Shown here piece by piece: positions 1 through 7,640 of a stretch of 23,341 nucleotides of DNA; position 1 is the first letter of the stretch; each line of letters opens with the position of its first letter. The stretch spans positions 1-23,341 of the forward strand of contig NW_026971880.1 of assembly GCF_026151205.1 (NCBI RefSeq). Reading direction: 5' to 3'. The notes beneath the pieces were generated by a model, which saw nothing but the letters and a program-made list of their open reading frames with translations, ran no database searches and was not told where the DNA came from. Source of the DNA: Bolinopsis microptera (lineage: Eukaryota; Ctenophora; Tentaculata; Lobata; Bolinopsidae). The position numbers and the translations under genes were made by a program.

Positions 1-130
1 CCCACGGATAAAATCGGAAGTTCAACAACAAAGATTTTAAACTTGAAGTTCAGGACTGGACAGGCTTCAAGTCATCTAGCAGCTGTTACCAAAAACCGAA
101 GACGAAGATGAAAAGAGAGAGCCCTTTTGA

Positions 131-597
131 GAAGACCAAGATTGGCAGATTATCTGGGACGAAGATGACCTCCCAGCACAGTTCCCCCAGCACATCTACG
201 GAACTGCAGAACGTCCCGATATTGTAGTCTGGTCTGATAAAGGAAAGGTGGTCATATTAGTAGAGTTGACAGTTGGTGACGAGAGTAACTTTAGTGACCA
301 AGTAGAACGTAAACAAGCACGTTACAACAGAGAGCTTATTCCTGGGCTGCATGGCAGTGGGTGGAAAGCTCAGCTTTTTACGGTAGAGGTTGGGTGTAGA
401 GGCTTCTGGCATCATACCTTACCAGCCCTACTAAACTACTTTGGTGTTACAAAGAGAGTAAAGAAAGCAGTGTTCCAAGAGCAGCTTTGGTTGCTCTCAG
501 ATGTTCCTATGCAATCTGGTTAGCAAGAGAAAACAAGAAGTGGAGTCCCTGCTATAACATCGCACAAAGACCCACTGTTCTACCATCAACTGAGTGA
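131..597 (+). pseudogene. Repeat-associated PD-(D/E)XK-like nuclease domain, broken frame
   Basis: The frame opens after a TGA at 128-130 and runs to a stop at 521-523. Visible motifs, in order: DWQIIWDEDD, RPDIVVWS, VVILVELT, ERKQARY, and GW then VEVGCRGF. This order matches a domain I recall from many repetitive predicted proteins of cnidarians, molluscs and fishes, often near reverse transcriptases. The PD of RPDIV followed by the E of VELT resembles a PD-(D/E)XK nuclease core, with the Lys perhaps supplied by the ERK helix; that is inference from motif spacing. Near base 500 the match moves to another frame, where YAIWLAREN and WSPCYNIAQRPTV continue the family pattern to a stop at 595-597, so one base is probably missing. 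The GTG at 248 is only the first possible start codon; homology begins upstream of it. No N-terminal part or promoter is visible, and the noisy second arm ends before it would mirror this region. It is probably a dead element fragment. Confidence 0.6.
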
Positions 598-979
598 GCT
601 GAGTGTTGGGCCCTTAAAACATTGTTTAAAGCCACACCTGGAATCTCAAGTACCAGGATCAGTGATGGAAGCTAAGCAGATACATAGATGGAGTTGCTAT
701 CGAAAGATATAGACCTCAGGTATCCAACATCGTACCTTGATTATATTGTAGTATTTTCTCTGGGACCGGGACTCTATATAATATCAAATATGCATACTAT
801 AATAGTACAGTATTGTTTTGAAATAAGTTTAATCCGCTTTCGTTATGCTCAGTCAGTGTTACATTTCATTGGCTGTATCTTAGGTCGAGATAAATACTCC
901 CTGTGAACCTGTGACAACGGACATCCTTATTAAAAATGAAATTAGATTCATTTTGATCGAAAATATAAAAATTATATTT
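598..979. other. Non-coding stretch, nothing recognised
   Basis: AT-rich sequence downstream of the nuclease-like fragment. A 72-codon open frame at 688-906 has no family resemblance and looks like chance. No tRNA, terminator or clear repeat was seen. Confidence 0.5.
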
Positions 980-1095
980 CACGCCCTATAGTCCTGTTTT
1001 TTTCACGCTTTAGATATTTTCACGCCGTAGAGTCCTGTTTTGTAGGGCGCCGCCCTAGAGTCTTACGCCCTAGAGTCTTACGCCCTAGAGTCCGG
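980..1095. repeat. Short tandem repeat of GCCCTAGAGTCTTAC units
   Basis: Two exact 15-base units at 1052-1066 and 1067-1081 are followed by a partial third (1082-1095). Two more degenerate units lie upstream, beginning with CACGCCCTATAGTCCTG near 980 and CACGCCGTAGAGTCCTG near 1021. The longer upstream units and shorter downstream units suggest a minisatellite that shortened its period. The mirrored noisy arm becomes unrecognisable at about the matching point (after 21920), so the repeat cannot be compared between arms. Confidence 0.7.
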
Positions 1096-1625
1096 ACCCC
1101 TATATGCTCTGCTGAAATTTAGTCTCCTTTAAAATAAGTCCTCCCATGAAATTTAGTTTACAACAATTTTAGGCAATTGTTTGACTTAATTTATGGTATA
1201 ATAGATTTTTCGTTCCTGAGGAAAGGGAATTTCGGCGGATATAGTAACACCAGAAAATATTGGTTTATGTAAATTGAGTTTACGTTGTTTATCAATGATT
1301 CGAGGGCACTGCAACGAGAATTAGAACAATTAATCAAAAATTACTGCCTAAACATTTAATGAGCAAAACCTAACGAGCTTAACCTCTGTCACTCTTTTTC
1401 GGAGATTCAATATCATTTGACACAACTCTATGGATTAACTATATGATTTTTTAAAATAGGAAAACTAATCTGGTTGTATCCTAGCAGAACTGATTATTAT
1501 ATACGTTAAGAACAGTGTCAGCTGGAATATTCAAGTAAGGTCATTTGTGTGCTTTCTTTTACAACAGAAACAAGGAATTGAAATATCATTGTAAACTAAA
1601 ACTGACAAGGGTAATCATAACATAA
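1096..1625. other. Non-coding AT-rich stretch
   Basis: No coding motif or RNA gene was seen. Bases ~1105-1235 and ~1240-1590 are both present as noisy reverse complements (21738-21920 and 20046-20400). This marks the stretch as part of the duplicated or allelic segment. A 1.3-kb block interrupts the copy at the point equivalent to about base 1240. Confidence 0.5.
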
Positions 1626-1982
1626 CATTGTGCTCACAGTGTCACTCCATTCCTGAAAAAAGCCCATTTTCTTCCAATAAGACAACAAATAGAGTATAAG
1701 ATTGCTCTAACCGTGTTCAAATGTGTCAACAACGTAGCTCCAAATTATATCACCAAATGCATCAACATTAAGAGTCAACCTGTACGTGTACTACGGACTG
1801 AACAAGACTATTTCCTCCTAAATGTTCCTACTGTTTCAAATTATAGTAAAACTGAGAGAAGCTTTAGTTACTGTGGACCCTTTGTTTGGAATCAGCTTCC
1901 TTAGCAATTGAGAACATTAACCGATATCGTCTTGTTTAAAAAGAGAATAAATACGCATCTCTTTGAAAAAGCATTCATATAA
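1626..1982 (+). pseudogene. C-terminal fragment of a CR1/L2-like LINE ORF2
   Basis: The frame opens after TAA at 1623-1625. It contains VTPFLKKAHFLPIRQQIEYK, then VFKCVNNVAPNYI, LRTEQDYFLLNVPTV and RSFSYCGPFVWNQLP. This is the familiar tail downstream of the reverse transcriptase in CR1/L2/Rex-type non-LTR elements, where relatives read LHWLPV, FK.L.G.AP.YL, DRSFS...P..WN.LP and then FK..LKTHLF. A TAG at 1902-1904 interrupts the frame, but the same frame continues with LFKKRINTHLFEKAF to a TAA at 1980-1982, so this is a nonsense mutation rather than the true end. The polymerase core is absent upstream, consistent with 5' truncation on insertion. A noisy reverse-complement copy lies at about 19325-19735. 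The family match is from memory; the clade assignment is approximate. Confidence 0.8.
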
Positions 1983-2456
1983 GTAGCATATAATAACTTT
2001 CTCATAAAACCCAAACTTCATAAAAATAAGTTCTAATGTACATATTCATGAGTCGCTTTAGATGGCTTGAACTGAATCTTTACTTAGCTGTCATTAGTTT
2101 AGTGCTCAGTGTCAACAAGAATTGTCATTATATTTTCCCTGTGATAATATTCAATTTCAAGTCAATATATCATAGTTATTGAATGCCTATATATATGCCT
2201 ATATATATCCTGAAGGACTATGATTAGACTTTTTAAAGTCTGTTTGATTTGACCTGCCCATCCCCTAATTTTGGAAGTTTATATGCTCCTATCGTGAAAA
2301 TGAGGTTAATTGAATGAAGGCTTTCATGTTATTCCGTATTATCACGTCATCTTACATCACATTATCAGGTCCAGTATATCCATAATTAAGACACCAATTG
2401 AATAATGAATGTGAATTTGTTTAGAGAATAAAGTTAAGGTCGAAAATTTTTATCCT
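1983..2456. other. Non-coding stretch downstream of the LINE tail
   Basis: AT-rich and without coding signal. A small tandem duplication of ATGCCTATATAT lies at about 2182-2208. The start may include the LINE 3' UTR, but no poly-A or short tandem tail that would mark its end could be identified. The whole stretch is mirrored at about 18850-19325. Confidence 0.45.
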
Positions 2457-2666
2457 TCCCCCCCCCCCCCCCTCTGGCCTTATTTCATTAAATCCATAAC
2501 ACCTGATCTTGAAGTTACTCACAAGGCGAGGAACATCCTAGCCTGTCCAGCATCTGGGAGGTCTACACAGGAAACAGTAGCTCATTTAGCTCTAGGTCAC
2601 CAGGCTGTGACAGTAGTCTTGATGTCCATTGTCCAACCAGTTCTGCGATTTACAGGTAACATCTAG
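2457..2666 (+). other. Unidentified open frame, possible exon or element remnant
   Basis: The frame stays open through the C run and to a TAG at 2664-2666. Peptides such as HKARNILACPASG and QETVAHLALGHQAVTVV have ordinary, non-repetitive composition, unlike the surrounding AT-rich text. The 3' end reads TTTACAG followed by GTAACAT, which resembles a splice donor (exon-CAG/GTAAC). I recognise no protein family, there is no ATG in a convincing position, and the length is within chance. Alternatives are an unknown repeat or random sequence. The corresponding region is recognisable at about 18610-18830, but it is too noisy for a codon-level comparison. Confidence 0.15.
2458..2472. repeat. 15-base C homopolymer
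   Basis: Fifteen consecutive C residues, flanked by CCTT and TCTGG. In the noisy mirror the equivalent G run (18829-18854) has 26 bases. The difference may be base-calling inflation or real length polymorphism. Confidence 0.9.
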
Positions 2667-2668
2667 GT

Positions 2669-2695
2669 AATGAAATGAAATAATGAAATGAAATA
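2669..2695. repeat. AATGAAAT microsatellite-like repeat
   Basis: Imperfect repetition of AATGAAATG/AAATAATG units directly after the open frame. In the mirrored copy the interval between the matching flanks (about 18615-18645) seems shorter and the repeat is not recognisable, which may be noise. Confidence 0.6.
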
Positions 2696-3204
2696 AGAAT
2701 AAGATTAAGTTGAATGTGCTTATGATGGGACCCCGGAGGGCAAGATCAGGTTATAATACTTGAATGACAACCCAAAAATAGGAAGAGATCAAGAGGCAGG
2801 TCTATAGGAAGAGCTTAAATGTAGTAGAAATGTTACCTACCCTCCGAAGATGTATAAGTAAAGTAATAAAACAGCTCGCGCAGACTAATCTTTTTGGATG
2901 GAGATCTCGCTAGAGTAACATGTTACTTGGTTCAATCCAATAACATATAAAATTAAAGAGTTTAAGAGTCCAAAATAGGAATTTAACACAAATATATATT
3001 AAATTCATTCACTGCAACAATCACTCCATAAAATCATGTAGGAGTATTGATAAGATTGAGTTCCAGATCACCTATATTGCTGTGGATGCTAAAATCCTGA
3101 CACCTCTATAACCCCTAAAAGAAACTATACATGTCATGGGTAATGGATATCATTAGTAGGTAGTTATTGCAAACAGAGTGCTACCAAGTGCCACGTCTTA
3201 TGAT
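2696..3204. other. Non-coding stretch upstream of the LINE fragment
   Basis: No coding motif is visible. A distinctive landmark at 2896-2912 (GGATGGAGATCTCGCTA) occurs exactly reverse-complemented at 18093-18109 and anchors the mirror alignment. The final part may be decayed LINE sequence upstream of the recognisable reverse transcriptase, but it shows no motif I can name. Confidence 0.45.
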
Positions 3205-4232
3205 TTTCTAGAAATCAGAAACAAAAAGTAAAACTCTAATCAAAATGCTGAGCAGGATGAAGCAAAGACTTGAAGAAAAACTAAGAGACAACCAGAATGG
3301 CTTCAGACCTGGTTGCTCTACAACTTCGCACATTCTTGTTCTGTGAAGAATTATATAGGGTCTAAAGAGTGTGAAGGCCACTATGATGTTTATAGATTTT
3401 AATAAAGCCTTTGACAGTGTACATAAAGGTTTGCTTATTAAGATACTTAAAGCAAATGGTATACCAGAATACATAGTGCGATTGATCTACACAAACACAG
3501 TGGCTCAAGTAATCACAACTGCAGATGGTATTACAGGGGTCTTCGAAGTCCTGGTAGGATCAGGATTCGGGAGTACTGCAAAGAGACACCTCATACTTGT
3601 TCATCATCGTGATTGACTATATCATGACAGTGGCTATAGATGATGACTCAGACTCTGGGTTCACTCTTAAGCCTGCACAGGGTGTAGATGGATTTGTGCT
3701 GAAAATATCGCATATGTCAAATTCTCAGATGATGGTGCCCTTATCACTGATATAATTGAATGGGGCAAAACTACTCCTGGACAGGCTATAGGAAGCAGCA
3801 AAAAGTGTGGGGTTAGTCTTGAACAACTCTAAAACAAATCTCATGACTCTAAACACTACAGAGGAAAGTAGACTTTAAAGCTGTTCTGGAAACCAGCTGG
3901 AAAACGTACCTTGGGGGCATAGATATCAACAACTGAGAGAGACTTTAGAGAGACTTTTCAAGAGCAACTATGAAGATCCAAGAGCGTAGGATGCAACTAG
4001 CTTTGCCATATACACTGGCACCTTGAACTAGTTGCTAAGTGTGGGGTACTTAAATGAACCTAACCATGGTGTGCTGAGCAGGGGAAGAACAGTCATAACT
4101 TATGTTGATAGCCTAAGGGCTGATACGGGTTTGAGTAACACTGGAGAAATCACGGGACTTATGGAGGATAGAAATCTATCGAGACAGTGCATCAATACTC
4201 GGACGCTGAAGCCTAAATTAAGAGAAGTTTAA
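3205..4232 (+). pseudogene. LINE (non-LTR retrotransposon) reverse transcriptase, decayed and internally shortened
   Basis: Reverse transcriptase motifs appear in order but in shifting frames: LEEKLRDNQNGFRPGCSTTS (from about 3270), MMFIDFNKAFDSVHKGLL (after 3371, catalytic Asp motif), VLQRDT then LFIIVIDYIMTVAIDDD (about 3571-3650), FSDDGALITD (3722-3751, the catalytic FxDD box), VGLVLNNSKTNLMTL (from 3807), a YLGG motif near 3908, and the C-terminal SRGRTVITYVDSLRADTGL (within 4032-4232), ending at TAA 4230-4232. Two in-frame stops at about 3344 and 3356, an indel near 3560 and others between 3660 and 3807 break the frame. The thumb-to-tail section is much shorter than in full elements, and the endonuclease domain is missing. 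The catalytic aspartates remain readable, but no functional protein could be made. Order and motifs are certain enough for a LINE; I do not assign a clade. The distal 500 b belong to the palindrome. Confidence 0.88.
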
Positions 4233-5730
4233 AAGTTCACAATCATAATTATTATTTAAAATTGCCTCTAATAGCTACTGATAATCAGCTTGATAGTCGT
4301 CTTCCAGCCAGTTTATCAGAAATAAATAAAATGCAGAACCTAACAAAAGGACTAAAATAACTCCAAGATATATTTCATGAAAATTACTAAATTTGCATTG
4401 GCGCTCGATTCCAAAGAATTTTTGTTAATGATGCGTTGACAAAATGCGCGGCGCGCAAAAATTATCATTTGAAATTGTTTGTTGTTCAACATATTTCATA
4501 AAATAATCTGTAAAATATAGTTCTAATAGTGTATAAAAAAGAATAATCTCAAAATATAACACTAAACAGAGCAAAAACGAAGATCGCGCAAAAATCATAT
4601 CTATTTTGACAATTTCCGGGATTTTAAACAGGAACCATGTTTATACATATAGTATAATTAACAAAATACGCAAACCGTTAATTTATTGATCCATAAATTT
4701 TGAAATTCTTTATATTTTCGTATATAAAATTATTTTTGCAAACTATTGACCGGGGACTTTACAATTAAAAATTTATGGATCAAGATTTTAATGGTTTGCG
4801 TATTTTGTTTACATATATTTAAATGGTTCCTATTTAAAATCGCGGAAATTGTCAAAATAGATATAATTTTTGCGCGATCCTCGTTTTTGCTCTGTTTAGT
4901 GTTATATTTTGAGATTATTCTTTTTTATACACTATTAGAACTATATATTACAGATTATTTTATGAAATATGTTTGAACAACAAACAATTTCAAATGATAA
5001 TTTTTGCGCGCCGCGCATTTTGTCAACGCATCATTAACAAAAATTCTTTGGAATCGAGCGCCAATGCAAATTTAGTAATTTTCATGAAATATATCTTGGA
5101 GTTATTTTAGTCCTTTTGTTAGGTTCTGCATTTTATTTATTTCTGATAAACTGGCTGGAAGACGACTATCAAGCTGATTATCAGTAGCTATTAGAGGCAA
5201 TTTTAAATAATAATTATGATTGTGAACTTTTAAACTTCTCTTAATCTAGGCTTCAGCGTCCGAGTATTGATGCACTGTCTCGATAGATTTCTATCCTCCA
5301 TAAGTCCCGTGATTTCTCCAGTGTTACTCAAACCCGTATCAGCCCTTAGGCTATCAACATAAGTTATGACTGTTCTTCCCCTGCTCAGCACACCATGGTT
5401 AGGTTCATTAAGTACCCCACACTTAGCAACTGGTTCAAGGTGCCAGTGTATATGGCAAAGCTAGTTGCATCCTACGCTCTTGGATCTTCATAGTTGCTCT
5501 TGAAAAGTCTCTCTAAAGTCTCTCTCAGTTGTTGATATCTATGCCCCCAAGGTACGTTTTCCAGCTGGTTTCCAGAACAGCTTTAAAGTCTACTTTCCTC
5601 TGTAGTGTTTAGAGTCATGAGATTTGTTTTAGAGTTGTTCAAGACTAACCCCACACTTTTTGCTGCTTCCTATAGCCTGTCCAGGAGTAGTTTTGCCCCA
5701 TTCAATTATATCAGTGATAAGGGCACCATC
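3731..5730. repeat. Large inverted repeat (palindrome), arms ~970 b and ~962 b, loop 68 b
   Basis: Left arm 3731-4700 and right arm 4769-5730 are reverse complements; loop 4701-4768. Position pairs sum to 9461 at the outer end and 9469 at the loop, showing a small net length difference. In the outer part (3731-4232) I find only three differences: T/C at 4029, one extra A at 4052-4054, and A/G at 4216. In the inner part (about 4480-4700) there are roughly nine substitutions, an 8-base indel near 4640-4660 and a one-base indel near 4490. The left arm carries the LINE 3' end and its downstream flank. Outward homology does not stop at 5730; it continues into the noisy region with sharply lower identity. 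This could be a genuine genomic palindrome or a fold-back junction. Confidence 0.92.
4233..4700. other. Non-coding inner part of the left palindrome arm
   Basis: AT-rich flank of the LINE, possibly including its 3' UTR. It holds a CpG-dense motif, GCGCGGCGCGC, at about 4445-4456 and other scattered GCGCG and CCGGG steps (near 4586 and 4617). The mirror lies at 4769-5229. A 76-codon open frame at 4746-4976 on the plus strand spans the loop and right arm; it is Phe/Ile/Leu-rich with no family resemblance and looks like chance. Confidence 0.5.
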
Positions 5731-5990
5731 AATTAGAGGGAATTTGGGTGGGGGGGGGGGGACCCATATGCGATATGGTTTCAGGCACCAAAAATCCATT
5801 CTAACCACACCCTGTGCCAGCTTTATAGAGGTGGTACCCAGGAGTCTGAGTTCTAATTCTAATAGGGCCCATGTCATTTGATATTGTCAATTCACGTTGA
5901 TGAAAGTATGGTGGTGGGTGTTTTTTCTTTTGCAGTAACTTTTCCCGAATCCCCGCGATCCTACCTGGGTGGGGACTTCGAAGGGTAATC
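5230..5990 (-). pseudogene. Mirrored copy of the LINE reverse transcriptase fragment
   Basis: Reverse complement of about 3535-4232. Its stop is TAA at 5230-5232 on the minus strand. The right arm lacks the extra A found at 4052-4054 and has C where 4029 has T, so its C-terminal part stays open across a point where the left arm is broken. The catalytic ALITD stretch maps to about 5703-5730. Beyond 5731 the copy is noisy: a G run of about 11 bases, inserted bases and substitutions appear, yet landmarks such as CATATGCGATA (5765), ACCCTGTGCCAG (5810) and GAGTCTGAG (5843) still match. The match fades out near 5990, equivalent to about base 3535. It is not an independent gene; it is the second arm of the same sequence. 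Confidence 0.8.
5731..5990. other. Start of the noisy reverse-complement arm
   Basis: Homology to about 3730-3535 continues, but identity falls abruptly at 5731 and homopolymers lengthen. TTTTGCAGTAACTTTTCCCG (about 5931) matches the reverse complement of 3565-3585, and GGACTTCGAAG (5973) matches near 3545. This identifies the boundary as a change in sequence quality, not the end of the duplicated segment. Confidence 0.8.
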
Positions 5991-7640
5991 CCCTTTTCAA
6001 TGGGAAAACAAGATAATTTTTTCAATGAAACAAAAAGAAATTTAAATTTTATGCACATTTTTTAAGAATAAAAAGATGTAAAAACTTCAATTTTTCATAT
6101 AAAATATTAATTGCCCCATTTTTTTGGGTGTTATTGGGGGACTTTTTTGTTGTCCTTGGGGGGGGACGCTAGTTTTGGTTTGTGGAAGGGTGGGGGGACA
6201 TGTAACCTAAACGGGGCAAGTGAATTGCGCGGGGGGCCCTGGTTAAGCTTTTGCCACAACACCGAAACGGCTAGTTCTGTGTTTATGGTTTATTGAGGAA
6301 AAGGGCTCAGGATTGGGAGGGGGGGGGTACTAGAAAAGGAAAAATTGTAGTTTGGCAGGGACATTTAGGGGTTTGTTTTTATAGTTGTGTTTATTTTGGT
6401 TGCAGTTCCTTGTTGTGACAAAAAAAAGGTTCTTACACTAAAAACCATTCTGTGGTTTATAAATTGTGTAGTTTCAAGGGATATAAAAATTTGCAGGCTT
6501 ATTCAACGGCCTTTCTACGGTGGATTTTGGAGATGGCTGGCGAAAGGATCTATTGGGGGCCTTGTGTAATCTATGGTTTATTATAAAGCTAAAAATATCT
6601 TAACAAAAAACTATTTAACAGTGGCTAATTAAAAATTTCTTTTTTTAAAAAATTTTCCCATTCTTAAAAGTAGATTTTTTAAAATTCAAAAGTAAAAAAT
6701 ACAATTTTAATTTATTAAAAAACCTTTTCTACACGTTTACTTTATCACAGGGGTACAAGACTTGGAAAAAAACAGTAGCCTAGGGGGTATAAATTTTATT
6801 GGATGGGTTTTTGCGTGTGGGACACGAGCCATGTTTTAAAATGTTTTGGGGAAATAATTGGATTTGCGGCGCAGGTTCAAAATCTTTGGGGAACAGTGCC
6901 CATCATGCAGGGGGACGTGGCCTGTTGGAATTTTTTATGTTGATTCGTTTAATTTAGGGGGGGCAACGTTATTAGCCTTTACCTCGGCCAAAAAGGAATT
7001 TACAACTAGTAGTAAAGTCAGGTCATTCTGGGAATTTTGGGGTTTTAAATATGTTTAAAAAATTTTTTTTGGGTTGATCTAGTGTTGTGGATTGTTCAGG
7101 GTCAGGGGGGTCTGCCTGACTGATTTAGGGAAGGGAGGGTTTTGCTCGAGGGGAACCGTTGTTATTCACCTTCATGTAAGGATTATTGGGAGCACGGGGA
7201 TTTTCCATAATATGGTATGGAGCTCGGAGGAAAAACTTTGTGGTATGTTTTTAGGAGTATTTGTTAGGTATTAGCTAGAAATATTTATTATGCTTTAATA
7301 TCGGTTTGGGGTGTTGCTTTCTTTTTTTATGTGTACAATTTTTTTTTGTTTCTAGGGTTTATTTATTGGTGTTGCCCCCTCATAGGCTAGTTTTAACGTG
7401 CCTCAAGGCTTAAAATTTCTCATATGGTTAACGGGGCCCAAGCCTGTCACCCAAAAATAGTTTTATTGAGAACCCGTATTTTGGAGCATAAAAAAAGAGT
7501 TTTTTATGGGGGTTTCGTGGGGCCCCCCCCCCCAACAGAATAAGTAGGAAAGATGGTTCGAAAAAAGAGTATAATTTATAATTTTGGGTGGGGGAAAAAA
7601 AATTTTGGAAGGGACGCGAAGTCACATAAAAATGGATGGG
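5991..7640. other. Noisy sequence with no counterpart in the clean arm (part 1)
   Basis: First part of an ~11.3-kb block between points equivalent to about 3535 and 3480 in the clean arm. This part is less degraded than what follows and is AT-rich with G runs. Short open frames (for example 6387-6569 and 6858-7058) have no recognised motifs. No long terminal repeat or terminal inverted repeat could be matched between its start and the end of the block near 17300, though noise would hide one. Confidence 0.5.

Noticed and set aside
688-906. 72-codon open frame on the plus strand
   Set aside because: No family motif, atypical composition and no supporting context; length is within chance for this sequence.
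3208-3474. 88-codon open frame on the minus strand
   Set aside because: It is the antisense shadow of the LINE reverse transcriptase motifs read on the plus strand.
4746-4976. 76-codon hydrophobic frame resembling a small membrane protein
   Set aside because: It spans the hairpin loop and an AT-rich arm; Phe/Ile/Leu content follows from base composition and there is no homologue or start context.
5660-5881. Plus-strand frame including a poly-Gly stretch
   Set aside because: It is antisense to the mirrored LINE and the glycines come from the noisy G run at 5750-5760.
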